Source of the DNA: Fodinibius sp036381435
Lineage (GTDB): Bacteria > Bacteroidota > Rhodothermia > Balneolales > Balneolaceae
Length of the DNA stretch: 64,000 nt
Assembly (NCBI GenBank): GCA_036381435.1
Contig: DASVCW010000029.1
Coordinates: 15,838-79,837, forward strand
Reading direction: 5' to 3'
The number at the start of each line of letters is the position of its first letter. Within the stretch, counting starts at the first letter, position 1. Below, in pieces: positions 32,130-40,796 of this stretch. The notes beneath the pieces are model-generated. The model worked only from the letters and a program-made list of their open reading frames with translations, searched no databases and had not been told where the DNA came from. A program made the translations under genes and the position numbers.

Positions 32130-33728
32130 TTATTTGCTTATTTCAGATGGTTCTATATTATACTTACCGTACAGATACTCGATTCGTGCCTTCGCGATAT
32201 ACATATTTCCGAGGGCCCTCTGCTTGGCGAGCCGGTATTGCAGTATTCGCCGCTGGAGCCGGAGAATCTCTTCAAAATCAGTTTCGCCGGTGGCATATTC
32301 CTGTTGCAGCACGTCCAATGCCTGACGGCTTCGCTGAATTTGTGTTTCAGAATAAAGTTTATAATTGCGGTTAGCTGTGTGATAGTCCCGCAATGCGCTT
32401 TCAACTTCTGTAACAAGATTATCCTGTGTAGCAAACTGCTGATACTGAATAACATTCTTTTGAAGCACGGCTTGCCGTTTTTTAGCTTTATACTTTTCCC
32501 TGAAAAGCGGAATTTGAATGGTTATGTTAGCTACAAAGGCATTTTTACCATTATTTGGTAGTGCCATAGGACGTTCTTCTATGAACATATAACCCGCCCC
32601 GATTCCAAAGCTTGGATAGCCCGAAAGCCGGGCGGCGGTGATGGATTCTTCTGCTGACTGCTCCTTGAAATACAGCCGGTTCAGCCTGGGATTATTTTTT
32701 AGCACCAGTTGCATGATCCGTTCTTTGGTAAGGGAAAGCTCAACCGGTTTAAGGGATGATGGAATTCCAAGTGTGATATCGGTATCAACGGTATTTAACA
32801 GCTCATTGAATTCCCGTATAAGCACGTGTTTGTCATCAATCAACTGCTGTTTTTGAACCCGCAAATCTTCAAGCTCGATTTGCGCCTGCAGCACATCAGC
32901 CTGATTGCCCGTGCCGGTTTGGTATTTTTGCAGAGTGATATCTAACAAAGTCTCCATAACGTCAATGTTTTCCTCTGATATTGAGATCTGTTGATTGATA
33001 ATATAAATAGAATACCATTTCTCCTTCACCCGGTAAAAAAGCCGGTTGCGTTGATCCTGAAACTCCGCAAACTGAGCTTTTGCATCTAAAACGGCGGCAT
33101 CTGAGCGTGCGTCTAAAGTGCCAAACCAGGGGAACATTTGCATAACAGATATTCGTGCAGTTTGGGGACCTAATCTCGTTTCAATAGGAGAAATAAAATA
33201 TCCGAACATTACTTCGGGATCGGGTAGTGTCCCAACCTGCGGCGCTTCCTGAAGGGCAGCTAAATAACGATAGAAATCAGCCTGCAACGCCGGGTTATTT
33301 TCTGCGGCTGTTTTTAAGTACTGCTGTAACTGTTGAGTGGAATCGGGTTGTTGAGCAGGGGCTGTAAGAGGAAGAATGATTAGCGCTAGTAGAATTAGAA
33401 TTGTTCTTAACTCTTTGGACCCATCCCAACCCCTCCCTACGACAGAAAAGCACTGTCGCAAGGAGGGGCTCTTTTTATTGCTCTTTCCACATTCCATCGA
33501 TTGATTTTTGAAAATGAAGAAGCTCCCCTCCTTGTTCCGATGTTTTTTATCGGGATAGGGAGGGGCCGGGGGTGGGTCAGAAAGCAGGGAATTCTGATGG
33601 ACTTTCCCCACGCTACTGATGAGAGATACTACTCGCTCAAAAATATGCAGGAAGCAGCGGAAGTTCGGGAGTACAACTCCCTCACAACTTTTGGTGGAGG
33701 ATTGGTTCTGAACTGTTAAATCTTTCAT
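32130..33728 (-). CDS. TolC-family outer-membrane channel (CusC-like), start region carries an in-frame insertion
   Basis: The core from about residue 130 on (TQQLQQYLKTAAENNPALQA onward, about 400 residues) is an outer-membrane efflux protein with two repeated helical coils. The signal peptide (LRTILILLALIILPLTAPAQ) starts only at about residue 107. The first codons MKDLT lie 7 bp after the cusA stop and resemble KELRT before the signal peptide, suggesting that 309 bp were inserted after codon 3 or so. An internal ATG at 33497 is another candidate start. As it stands, export of the product is doubtful unless translation begins downstream. Confidence 0.8.
   Translation of the reverse strand: MKDLTVQNQSSTKSCEGVVLPNFRCFLHIFERVVSLISSVGKVHQNSLLSDPPPAPPYPDKKHRNKEGSFFIFKNQSMECGKSNKKSPSLRQCFSVVGRGWDGSKELRTILILLALIILPLTAPAQQPDSTQQLQQYLKTAAENNPALQADFYRYLAALQEAPQVGTLPDPEVMFGYFISPIETRLGPQTARISVMQMFPWFGTLDARSDAAVLDAKAQFAEFQDQRNRLFYRVKEKWYSIYIINQQISISEENIDVMETLLDITLQKYQTGTGNQADVLQAQIELEDLRVQKQQLIDDKHVLIREFNELLNTVDTDITLGIPSSLKPVELSLTKERIMQLVLKNNPRLNRLYFKEQSAEESITAARLSGYPSFGIGAGYMFIEERPMALPNNGKNAFVANITIQIPLFREKYKAKKRQAVLQKNVIQYQQFATQDNLVTEVESALRDYHTANRNYKLYSETQIQRSRQALDVLQQEYATGETDFEEILRLQRRILQYRLAKQRALGNMYIAKARIEYLYGKYNIEPSEISK
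33416..33725. mobile_element. 309-bp repeat-like insertion inside the tolC-like gene
   Basis: The edges AAAGATTTAACA (33725 downward) and AAAGAGTTAAGA (33416 downward) look like a degenerate target duplication. Inside, two GGGGAGG-type cruciform units face each other: GACCCACCCCCGGCCCCTCC and, inverted, GACCCATCCCAACCCCTCCC (about 33572 and 33418). Each holds CCCCTCC...GGAGGGG around its own different inner hairpin (CCGAT...ATCGG; CGACAG...CTGTCG). The insert length is divisible by three and free of stops. Confidence 0.55.
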
Positions 33729-33735
33729 ATTGTTT

Positions 33736-36700
33736 TTACTTAGTAGTCAAAATGTTAGAATCATCTGATTTCCGCTTCAACTGCCATTCTTTCCAGACAG
33801 CATACATCACAGGAACCATAAACAAGGTTATGATCGCCAGTGTCATACCACCTACACTGGGAATGGCCATCGGGACCATAATATCAGAGCCCCGGCCGGT
33901 TGAAGTGAGTACCGGAATAAGTGCCAGAATAGTGGTAGCCGTCGTCATCATGGTGGGACGGATACGACGTCCCGCTGCTTCCATGACAGAAGTATGTATT
34001 TCCTCAACGTTGTTCGGTTCATCGCGTTCAAATACCTGAACAAGATACGTAGCCATAACAACCGCGCCTTCTGTGGCAACACCAAACAATACAAGGAAGC
34101 CCACCCACACGGCGATACTTAGGTTTACTGTGCCCATTTGGAACATATTGCGAATATTCTGCCCGAAGATGCTAAAATCCATAAACCAGGGTTGGCCATA
34201 GAGCCAAAGAAGGATAAATCCGCCGGCCCAGGCTACGAAAACACTGCTGAAAATCATGGTGGTAACTGAAACCGAGCGGAATTGAAAATAGATGATCAGA
34301 AAAATCAATAGCAGTGTAATAGGAAGAATCACCATAAGGTGTTTGGACGCCCTGATCTGATTTTCATAGCTGCCTGCAAAAGTGTAACTGACGCCTGCCG
34401 GTACGGTTAAAGCGCCGGTTTCAATCTTTTGTTGCAGCAGGTTCTTTGCACTTTCAACGACCTCTACGGATGAAATACCATCCTGCTTGCCAAAAGTTAC
34501 ATAGCTAACCAGAAAGGTATCTTCACTTTTAATAACCTGCGGGCCCTGCCGGTACGTGATTTCAGCCAGCTGCCCGAGCGGTACCTGGGTTCCTGTATTG
34601 GTAGGAACCAGCATATGTTTAATGTCAGAAGGTTCGTCCCTGAATTCACGGGCATAGCGCACCCGAACGGTATAACCCTCGCGTCCTTCCACCGTTTCTG
34701 TTACGGGAATGCCGCCAAGCGCCACTTTTATAAATTGTTGTACATCTTGCATGGTGAGGCCATACCGCGCAATCTTATTACGGGTCACCTCAATTTCGAG
34801 GTATGGTTTACCCACTATGCGGTTAGCAAAAATGGTTTGATCAACGATACCTGGTACTTTTGTAAGCAAGTCCTCAAGCTTAAATCCGAAGGACTCAATA
34901 GTCTTTAAATCAGAGCCTTTAATTTTAATGCCCAAAGCGGCGCGCATTCCTGATTGCAGCATGATTTGTCGCACCTGAATGGGTTGTAATTTAGGGGCGG
35001 AAGTCAGTCCGGGAATATGATCCGTAACTTCTACAATTTCATCCCAGATATCGTCAGGTGACTGAATATGGTCGCGCCATTGACGATAATACTTTCCATT
35101 GGGATCGGGAATAAGTTCACCGCTTTCATTTCGTACATATTCTCCATCTTCACTAACCCTAAACCGGATGCGGTCTCCCTCATCATTGGTTTTATACTCC
35201 GTTTTGTAGGTAATCAAAATCTCATACATCGAAACAGGAGCTGGATCGAGCGCAGATTCTGTACGTCCCATTTTGCCTACAACATTTTCCACTTCGGGAA
35301 TCGTTGCCACACTCATGTCAACCATCTGCATATATTCGATAGACTGTTCAACCCCTACATGCGGCATGGTGGTAGGCATCAACAGAAAGGACCCCTCATC
35401 AAGATCCGGCATAAATTCTTTACCCATACCGGGGAAGGTTTGGGTAGCAGCCGTCCATGCCCCGGTTGAACGGATATTTACGCCAACAGCATCAAATCCG
35501 GTAGCTACAAAACCAAAAACCGTAGCAAAACCAAGCCAGGCCATCACTGCCCACAGCGATAAAACGGCCGGAATGGATAGAAACAGCCCTTTATGTTGAA
35601 GACACCACCTAAGCATAGGACGGTAGTAATAGATGACAGCCCAAAAACTGCCCAGTATGAGTGTAAGAAGCAGCGCTATAGTAACGAAGTTGAGGAAAAA
35701 GCCCGACGCCGGCCCCAATAGCAACCAGTGGTGGGTTAACAGCCAGGTCGTAGCAAATACGACAATGACCATATTTAGGAAGGGAACCCATTTTTGATGG
35801 CGTTCATCAATAAAAAGAGCGCCGCCATTTAGCAGGCCGAAAGCCATGAGCGCTAAGCCGGCCCAGGGTCCAAAAAAGAGGGCAATGGCCAGTCCGCCGG
35901 CCAAAAGCAGTCCATTCCAGAGCAGTTTAATAGGCCTTTTCCTGATATTTATAGAGAAAAACCAGTGGGCGAAGGCAGGAATCAGCGTAAGGACAATGAT
36001 CATAGACGCTACCATAGCAAATGTTTTGGTAAAGGCCAGCGGTTTAAAGAGCTTGCCCTCGGCAGCTACCATGGTAAAGATAGGGAGAAAGCTGACGATT
36101 GTCGTGGTTATAGCTGTAACAATGGCATGGCCCACCTCCTTAGAAGCCCTGAAAATGATTTCCAGCAGCGATTCATCAGGTCCGGCCCGTTCCATATGCT
36201 GCAGGATATTCTCCGAGAGCACAATGCCCATATCTACGATCACCCCAATCGCAATGGCAATACCGGTAAGTGAAACAATATTGGCATCTATCGACGCCAG
36301 CTTCATAGCAATGAATGTCATGAGTACCGCCACAGGCAGCATACTTGAAATGAGGAACGATGTCCGCAGGTTTAACACCATTACCACGATGACGATAATG
36401 GTAATAAGAATTTCGAGCGTAAGAGCTTCCTCCAGCGTACCCAGCGTTTCGTGAATAAGCTCTGTGCGATCGTAAAAAGGCACAATGGTTACCTGCGAAA
36501 CGGTGCCGTCATTTAGCGTTTTGGTGGGAAGTCCCGGAGATATTTCTTCGATCTTCTCTTTTACATTGTTGATTACTTGCAGTGGGTTTTCGCCATACCG
36601 TGCTACGATAACCGCACCTACGGCCTCAGCTCCGCCTTTATCAAGCACGCCGCGCCTGGGTGCAGGGCCGTAATTAACATTGGCGATGTCTCCAATATAA

Positions 36701-37521
36701 ATAGGAACATTATCGTGGACAGCTACGACCGCTTTTTCAAGGTCCTCAATATTTTCGATATAACCGAGCCCGCGCACCAGGTATTCTACATTATTCAACT
36801 CTACAGTACGAGCTCCTACTTCGGAATTACTTTGTTTAACGGCTTTAAAAACATCGGTGAGCGTGACATCATAAACTTTCATCGCTGCCGGGTTCACATC
36901 TACCTGGTATTCCTTCACGAAACCGCCGATAGGAGCTACCTCGGCCACCCCCTGTGCAGAAGAAAGCGCATAACCAACATAGAAATCCTGGATACTCCGC
37001 ATTTCTTGCAGGCTCCATCCGCCGGTAGGGTTTCCCTGTTTATCACGACCTTCAAGTGTGTACCAAAAAACTTGTCCAAGAGCGGTAGCGTCCGGCCCCA
37101 ATCTTGGCTGAGCACCCTCGGGCAGCATACCGGGCGGTAAAGAGCTTAATTTTTCAAGGATGCGCGACCGGCTCCAATAAAATTCGATGTCTTCTTCGAA
37201 AATGACATAAATGTAAGAAGCACCGATCATAGAACTACTCCGGATGGACTTAACGCCGGGAACGTTCAACAATTGAGTGGTGAGTGGATAGGTGATCTGA
37301 TCTTCAATATCCTGTGGCGAGCGTCCCGGCCAGGTAGTATAGACGATCTGTTGATTTTGGCCAAGATTTGGCAGGGCATCTACATGAACGGGATCGCGAG
37401 GCAAAAAATCTATATCCCATGAAAAAGGTGCCACAGCAATACCCCATCCTACGAATACAAGTAAAAGCAGGACAGTTACTAATTTATTTTCAAGAAAAAA
37501 GCGTATAATTTTGTCGAGCAT
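33736..37521 (-). CDS. cusA: CusA/CzcA-type heavy-metal RND efflux pump
   Basis: 1261 residues, start chosen at MLDKIIRFFLENK (37521); the frame runs 20 codons further to a GTG. It has the RND duplication: helix 1, periplasmic pore and docking domains (PGVKSIRSSSMIGASYIYV), helices with GIAIAIGVIVDMGIVLSENI, and a second half ending VPSVGGMTLAIITLFMVP. Methionines in the porter domain (IRQIMLQSGMRAALG) fit Cu(I)/Ag(I) transport. The protein is longer than classic CusA (about 1050) because several extra helices lie between helices 6 and 7 (about 540-680). Operon order on the minus strand: cusA, tolC-like, cusB-like, DUF3347, Met/His-rich. Confidence 0.93.
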   Translation of the reverse strand: MLDKIIRFFLENKLVTVLLLLVFVGWGIAVAPFSWDIDFLPRDPVHVDALPNLGQNQQIVYTTWPGRSPQDIEDQITYPLTTQLLNVPGVKSIRSSSMIGASYIYVIFEEDIEFYWSRSRILEKLSSLPPGMLPEGAQPRLGPDATALGQVFWYTLEGRDKQGNPTGGWSLQEMRSIQDFYVGYALSSAQGVAEVAPIGGFVKEYQVDVNPAAMKVYDVTLTDVFKAVKQSNSEVGARTVELNNVEYLVRGLGYIENIEDLEKAVVAVHDNVPIYIGDIANVNYGPAPRRGVLDKGGAEAVGAVIVARYGENPLQVINNVKEKIEEISPGLPTKTLNDGTVSQVTIVPFYDRTELIHETLGTLEEALTLEILITIIVIVVMVLNLRTSFLISSMLPVAVLMTFIAMKLASIDANIVSLTGIAIAIGVIVDMGIVLSENILQHMERAGPDESLLEIIFRASKEVGHAIVTAITTTIVSFLPIFTMVAAEGKLFKPLAFTKTFAMVASMIIVLTLIPAFAHWFFSINIRKRPIKLLWNGLLLAGGLAIALFFGPWAGLALMAFGLLNGGALFIDERHQKWVPFLNMVIVVFATTWLLTHHWLLLGPASGFFLNFVTIALLLTLILGSFWAVIYYYRPMLRWCLQHKGLFLSIPAVLSLWAVMAWLGFATVFGFVATGFDAVGVNIRSTGAWTAATQTFPGMGKEFMPDLDEGSFLLMPTTMPHVGVEQSIEYMQMVDMSVATIPEVENVVGKMGRTESALDPAPVSMYEILITYKTEYKTNDEGDRIRFRVSEDGEYVRNESGELIPDPNGKYYRQWRDHIQSPDDIWDEIVEVTDHIPGLTSAPKLQPIQVRQIMLQSGMRAALGIKIKGSDLKTIESFGFKLEDLLTKVPGIVDQTIFANRIVGKPYLEIEVTRNKIARYGLTMQDVQQFIKVALGGIPVTETVEGREGYTVRVRYAREFRDEPSDIKHMLVPTNTGTQVPLGQLAEITYRQGPQVIKSEDTFLVSYVTFGKQDGISSVEVVESAKNLLQQKIETGALTVPAGVSYTFAGSYENQIRASKHLMVILPITLLLIFLIIYFQFRSVSVTTMIFSSVFVAWAGGFILLWLYGQPWFMDFSIFGQNIRNMFQMGTVNLSIAVWVGFLVLFGVATEGAVVMATYLVQVFERDEPNNVEEIHTSVMEAAGRRIRPTMMTTATTILALIPVLTSTGRGSDIMVPMAIPSVGGMTLAIITLFMVPVMYAVWKEWQLKRKSDDSNILTTK

Positions 37522-37650
37522 GATGTAACTATGAATTAGCGAAATAATAAATGATGAGTAAGAAATACGACTACGCAACACGCAGTAAACCCATGTATTT
37601 CAGTTCGTACTTATAACCTTAGATTTGATAAAAGGCTATAATATTAATCG

Positions 37651-38106
37651 CTAATTCAGAAAGGAGCTGTTTACTAAAAAGACAGGAGGGGGAGTGGAAT
37701 TAAGATTAGGTGCGGGAACTTCACGTGGTGTTTGTACCGGTTGAAGTTCAACCGTAAAATCAAGAACCGCTGCTGAAAGCAAAACCTTAGCTTTTAAAAT
37801 GGTGGGAACGGTTTCGGCCTTAGATGTGTCCTGAACATTGGCACAGGTAAAGCTGTAATCACAATTCGTTGCGTTGCCGGTGTCGCTTTTTTGATGATGT
37901 GATGCTTCACCTTGTTCAGATGAAGCGGGCATTTCACAATGACCGGCGGGCATCGCGTTAGAAGCTTTAGTCTCATGCTGCTGCATTTCCTTGTGACAAA
38001 AGTCCATTTGTCCATTTGCATACAAACAGGCAGGCAGACTAATACTTCCAATCAACGCCAAGGCGATGAATGCCGATAGAAAACGATATGTTTGGGCTTT
38101 TCTCAT
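37651..38106 (-). CDS. Small membrane/periplasmic His- and Cys-containing protein
   Basis: 151 residues with one hydrophobic segment at the N-terminus (FLSAFIALALIGSISLPACLYA), then a His/Cys/Met-rich stretch (FCHKEMQQHE, GHCEMPASSEQGEASHHQK) and a C-terminal proline-rich tail. Probably exported or anchored; the cysteine in LPAC could be a lipobox. It lies directly upstream of cusA on the same strand, where small metal-binding accessory proteins are common. Function not established. ATG at 38106 used. Confidence 0.6.
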   Translation of the reverse strand: MRKAQTYRFLSAFIALALIGSISLPACLYANGQMDFCHKEMQQHETKASNAMPAGHCEMPASSEQGEASHHQKSDTGNATNCDYSFTCANVQDTSKAETVPTILKAKVLLSAAVLDFTVELQPVQTPREVPAPNLNSTPPPVFLVNSSFLN

Positions 38107-38184
38107 CAAAAACAGTTAACGTTGTAGAAACTACAAAAATTTCATTCTTTGTAAAAGGATAATTGAAAAAGGATTGCCTCACAA

Positions 38185-38216
38185 GATGCCAGGCACTTCA
38201 TAAGTGCCTGGCACCT
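38185..38216. repeat. GGTGCCAGGCACTT hairpin, copy 3
   Basis: GATGCCAGGCACTT and AAGTGCCTGGCACCT pair. It lies in the divergent intergenic region before the HMA-AraC regulator gene, where a terminator role is less likely than for the other two copies. Confidence 0.7.
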
Positions 38217-38244
38217 TTATCAGACTACCTTAAATAATATTCGC

Positions 38245-38832
38245 ATGGCAGATAAAGAAACAGATACACTTCATATAAAAAACATGGTGTGCCCCCGGTG
38301 TATTATGGTAGTGCGTGATACATTGGAAAATCTGGGTTTTACGGTTCATGAAGTAGAGCTGGGAAGGGCGGTGGTAAGTGATGAATCAAAAGTTTCTATG
38401 TCCACCATTAATGAGCAGTTGCAAAAACATGGTTTTGAACTTATTCAGGGAAAAGATCAGCAGCTTGTCGAGCAAATCAAAGCTCTGCTCATTCAATATG
38501 TGCAAAAGCTGGAAGAATCGGAGGAAGCGCCTAAATTATCTGACTATCTGGCTAATCAATTGCATCAAAATTATTCTTCACTCAGTTCATCCTTCTCTCA
38601 AAGCGAAGACATCACTCTTGAAAAATATTTGATTCATTTAAAAATTGAGCGCGTAAAGGAACTTCTTTCCTACGATGAGTTGACGCTCAGCGAGATTGCT
38701 TACAAGCTAAGTTATAGCAGTGTTTCTCACCTTTCCAATCAGTTTAAGCAAATTACTGGAATGTCGGTGACCGATTATAAAAAAGCTAAAGATTCCTTTC
38801 GTCGTCCTTTAGATGGAATAGAACGTGGATGA
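38245..38832 (+). CDS. HMA-like domain fused to an AraC-type HTH (candidate copper-responsive regulator)
   Basis: 195 residues. The first 70 or so form a ferredoxin-like HMA domain with a variant metal loop NMVCPRCIMVV (C-x-x-C). The C-terminal part has two helix-turn-helix units of the AraC type: LEKYLIHLKIERVKELL, LTLSEIAYKLSYSSVSHL then FKQITGMSVTDYKK. It lacks the usual AraC cupin sensor, so the HMA domain probably senses Cu(I) or a similar soft metal. It sits between the Cus operon (divergent) and the CopZ/CopA genes, which it may control. Confidence 0.85.
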   Translation: MADKETDTLHIKNMVCPRCIMVVRDTLENLGFTVHEVELGRAVVSDESKVSMSTINEQLQKHGFELIQGKDQQLVEQIKALLIQYVQKLEESEEAPKLSDYLANQLHQNYSSLSSSFSQSEDITLEKYLIHLKIERVKELLSYDELTLSEIAYKLSYSSVSHLSNQFKQITGMSVTDYKKAKDSFRRPLDGIERG

Positions 38833-39010
38833 AACGGATTGTACTGATTTACGCAGATGATAATAACATCAAAATCAGTGTTAAATCAGCGCAACCAGCT
38901 TAATCTGTGATCCCAAAGATTCTATAACAATTATCGAGAATTCTATAACGCAAGAAGCGGATGGGTGAGATATATTGGTCATGGAAATTAGAAAAAGCCT
39001 AAATCAAACC
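38833..39010. repeat. Family C degenerate repeat (GATTTACGCAGAT words)
   Basis: TGATTTACGCAGATGATAA (about 38841-38859) faces AAATCAGCGCAACC (about 38883-38896) with further related words up to about 38930. The same word type fills 62718-63027. Confidence 0.45.
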
Positions 39011-39019
39011 ATGACCATT

Positions 39020-39244
39020 ATGAACAACATTGATCAAACAACACTCAAAATATCAGGTATGTCCTGCAGCGGCTGTGCAAACACGGTAGAACAGGCCATC
39101 TCTAAATTGGAAGGAGTACAGGACGTATCTGTCAATCTGGAAAAGAATTCAGCTTCCGTAAAATACCAAAGCGATAAATTAACTGCCAACGATTTTAAAA
39201 AAGCAGTTGAATCATCCGGTTATACTTTTGAAGGAATCTTATAG
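39020..39244 (+). CDS. CopZ-like copper chaperone (HMA domain)
   Basis: 74 residues, a single HMA domain with the metal loop GMSCSGCANTVEQ (Cys at about 17 and 20). Such proteins carry Cu(I) in the cytosol to CopA-type ATPases. Two other in-frame ATGs lie at 38981 and 39011; I use 39020 because it gives the usual CopZ length, but no clear Shine-Dalgarno site decides this. It lies upstream of the copA gene on the same strand. Confidence 0.82.
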   Translation: MNNIDQTTLKISGMSCSGCANTVEQAISKLEGVQDVSVNLEKNSASVKYQSDKLTANDFKKAVESSGYTFEGIL

Positions 39245-39257
39245 ACCTATCAAAATA

Positions 39258-39310
39258 CCGCAAGTTTGTAACTTGTGGCATTACCAGCAACTATTCTGGC
39301 AAACTTGCGG
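39258..39310. repeat. CCGCAAGTTTG / CAAACTTGCGG inverted repeat
   Basis: CCGCAAGTTTG (39258-39268) and CAAACTTGCGG (39300-39310) are perfect inverses, with a weaker CAAGTTTGTAACTTGTGG hairpin inside the left arm. It follows the chaperone stop codon and could act as a hairpin terminator without a U tract, or be another dispersed element. Confidence 0.55.
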
Positions 39311-39377
39311 CATCGTTATTTAGGGTTTTTACGTATTCATAATATTTAATCGTTAGCAAAATTATAACTAACAAAAA

Positions 39378-40721
39378 ATGAAATTATTAAACCTGATACT
39401 ACTATTCACCCTGTTTTTAATTACCAACATTACTTTAGCTCAAGAACACAGTCATAAAGGGCATGAAATGCATCAGGCAGAGCAAGATACCATGCAACAC
39501 ATGGGACACGAAGGCATGCAGATGACAGAAGACTATCTTTTTTACAGCCGTATCGGTTCGGGAACCGGTTGGCTGCCTGATGCTGCTCCGAATTACGGCT
39601 ACATGATTCACACCGACGAATGGATGTACATGATTCATGGCAATGTTTTTCTCACCTATAATAATCAGGATATCGGTAACGAAGGAACCAGGGGTGATGA
39701 GAAATTTTACTCCACTAACTGGATTATGGGCATGGGGCAAACCGATGTGGGTGATAATGGAATGTTTCGTTTCAATGTGATGCTCTCTTTTGAGCCGTTG
39801 ACGGTTGGTGGGGCAGGTTACCCGCTTTTATTTCAATCCGGTGAAAGCTGGCAGGGTGAGCCGTTGGTAGATCACCAGCACCCGCATGACCTGTTTTCGG
39901 AGCTTTCAGTTTCGTACAGACAATCGTTTTCCGACGACCTGAATGCTTTTGTTTATTTAGCTTATCCCGGTGAACCGGCACTTGGTCCTGTTGCTTTTAT
40001 GCACCGTCCGTCGGGTGTTTACAATCCCAATACGCCACTGGGACATCACTGGCAGGATGCAACTCATGTTACTTTTGGAGTGGCGACTCTCGGTTTCAGT
40101 TACAAAGATTTTAAGTTGGATGGCTCAATTTTTACCGGTACTGAACCCGATGAAGACCGCTATAGTTTCGATGAGCCCCGTTTTAACTCCTATTCGCTTC
40201 GGTTGTCGTACAATCCGTCCCCAAATTGGGCACTGCAAGTATCAAGAGGATGGCTGAATGATGTACACGCTATTGGCCGGCGTGAGGATGTGAATCGGAC
40301 TACGGCTTCTGTTATTCACGCAGTTCAATTGGGAGCTGAATCGTTTTTAAATACTACTGCAGTGTGGGGCTATAATGATCCGCAGCTCGGACATCATTCC
40401 GCCAGTCATTCATTTCTGTTAGCAAGTGCTTTAACTTTAAACACTACAACTATTTACGGGCGATATGAATGGGTTGAGAAATCGACCGAAGACTTGCTTT
40501 TGAATGAAGCGATCTTCGGACACGGAAACCTTTATCCGGTGAATGATGTCACCCTTGGTATTCAGCAAAAATTATTTAAAGCCTTAAATACCAATGTTTC
40601 TCTGGGTGTGCAGGGTAGTTTGTACATCACTCCTGATGATTTGGAAGAGGTCTATGGAGAAAATCCCTGGGGAGTGCAGTTTTATTTGCGCGTTTATCCC
40701 AGCTTAATGAAACATATGTAA
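39378..40721 (+). CDS. Exported putative outer-membrane beta-barrel protein of the copper island
   Basis: 447 residues with a signal peptide (LNLILLFTLFLITNITLAQ) and a mature N-terminus rich in His and Met (HSHKGHEMHQAEQDTMQHMG). The rest is built of alternating amphipathic strands (FRFNVMLSFEPLTV, FVYLAYPGEPALGP, YSLRLSYNPSPNWALQVS) and ends in LYITPDDL...GVQFYLRVYP, consistent with an outer-membrane beta barrel. I recognise the type only as a conserved hypothetical protein found near copper genes. A role in copper uptake or release is inferred from position and the metal-binding N-terminus. Confidence 0.65.
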   Translation: MKLLNLILLFTLFLITNITLAQEHSHKGHEMHQAEQDTMQHMGHEGMQMTEDYLFYSRIGSGTGWLPDAAPNYGYMIHTDEWMYMIHGNVFLTYNNQDIGNEGTRGDEKFYSTNWIMGMGQTDVGDNGMFRFNVMLSFEPLTVGGAGYPLLFQSGESWQGEPLVDHQHPHDLFSELSVSYRQSFSDDLNAFVYLAYPGEPALGPVAFMHRPSGVYNPNTPLGHHWQDATHVTFGVATLGFSYKDFKLDGSIFTGTEPDEDRYSFDEPRFNSYSLRLSYNPSPNWALQVSRGWLNDVHAIGRREDVNRTTASVIHAVQLGAESFLNTTAVWGYNDPQLGHHSASHSFLLASALTLNTTTIYGRYEWVEKSTEDLLLNEAIFGHGNLYPVNDVTLGIQQKLFKALNTNVSLGVQGSLYITPDDLEEVYGENPWGVQFYLRVYPSLMKHM

Positions 40722-40726
40722 AAGAA

Positions 40727-40777
40727 GCCACGGAAACACAAAAACACAAAATTTTAGTGTTTTAGTGCTTTTGTGGC
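40727..40777. repeat. Family B inverted repeat (ACACAAAA / TTTTGTG words)
   Basis: GCCACGGAAACACAAAAACA faces TTTTAGTGCTTTTGTGGC across a short loop. Related inverted units are at 43329-43388, 44556-44655, 45137-45202, 52221-52310, 55078-55136 and 57208-57302. Confidence 0.6.
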
Positions 40778-40796
40778 GATAATTTCCTTAAAAATC

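Noticed and set aside
35846..36454. 202-codon plus-strand frame
   Set aside because: Antisense shadow of cusA, with no start context or recognisable pattern.
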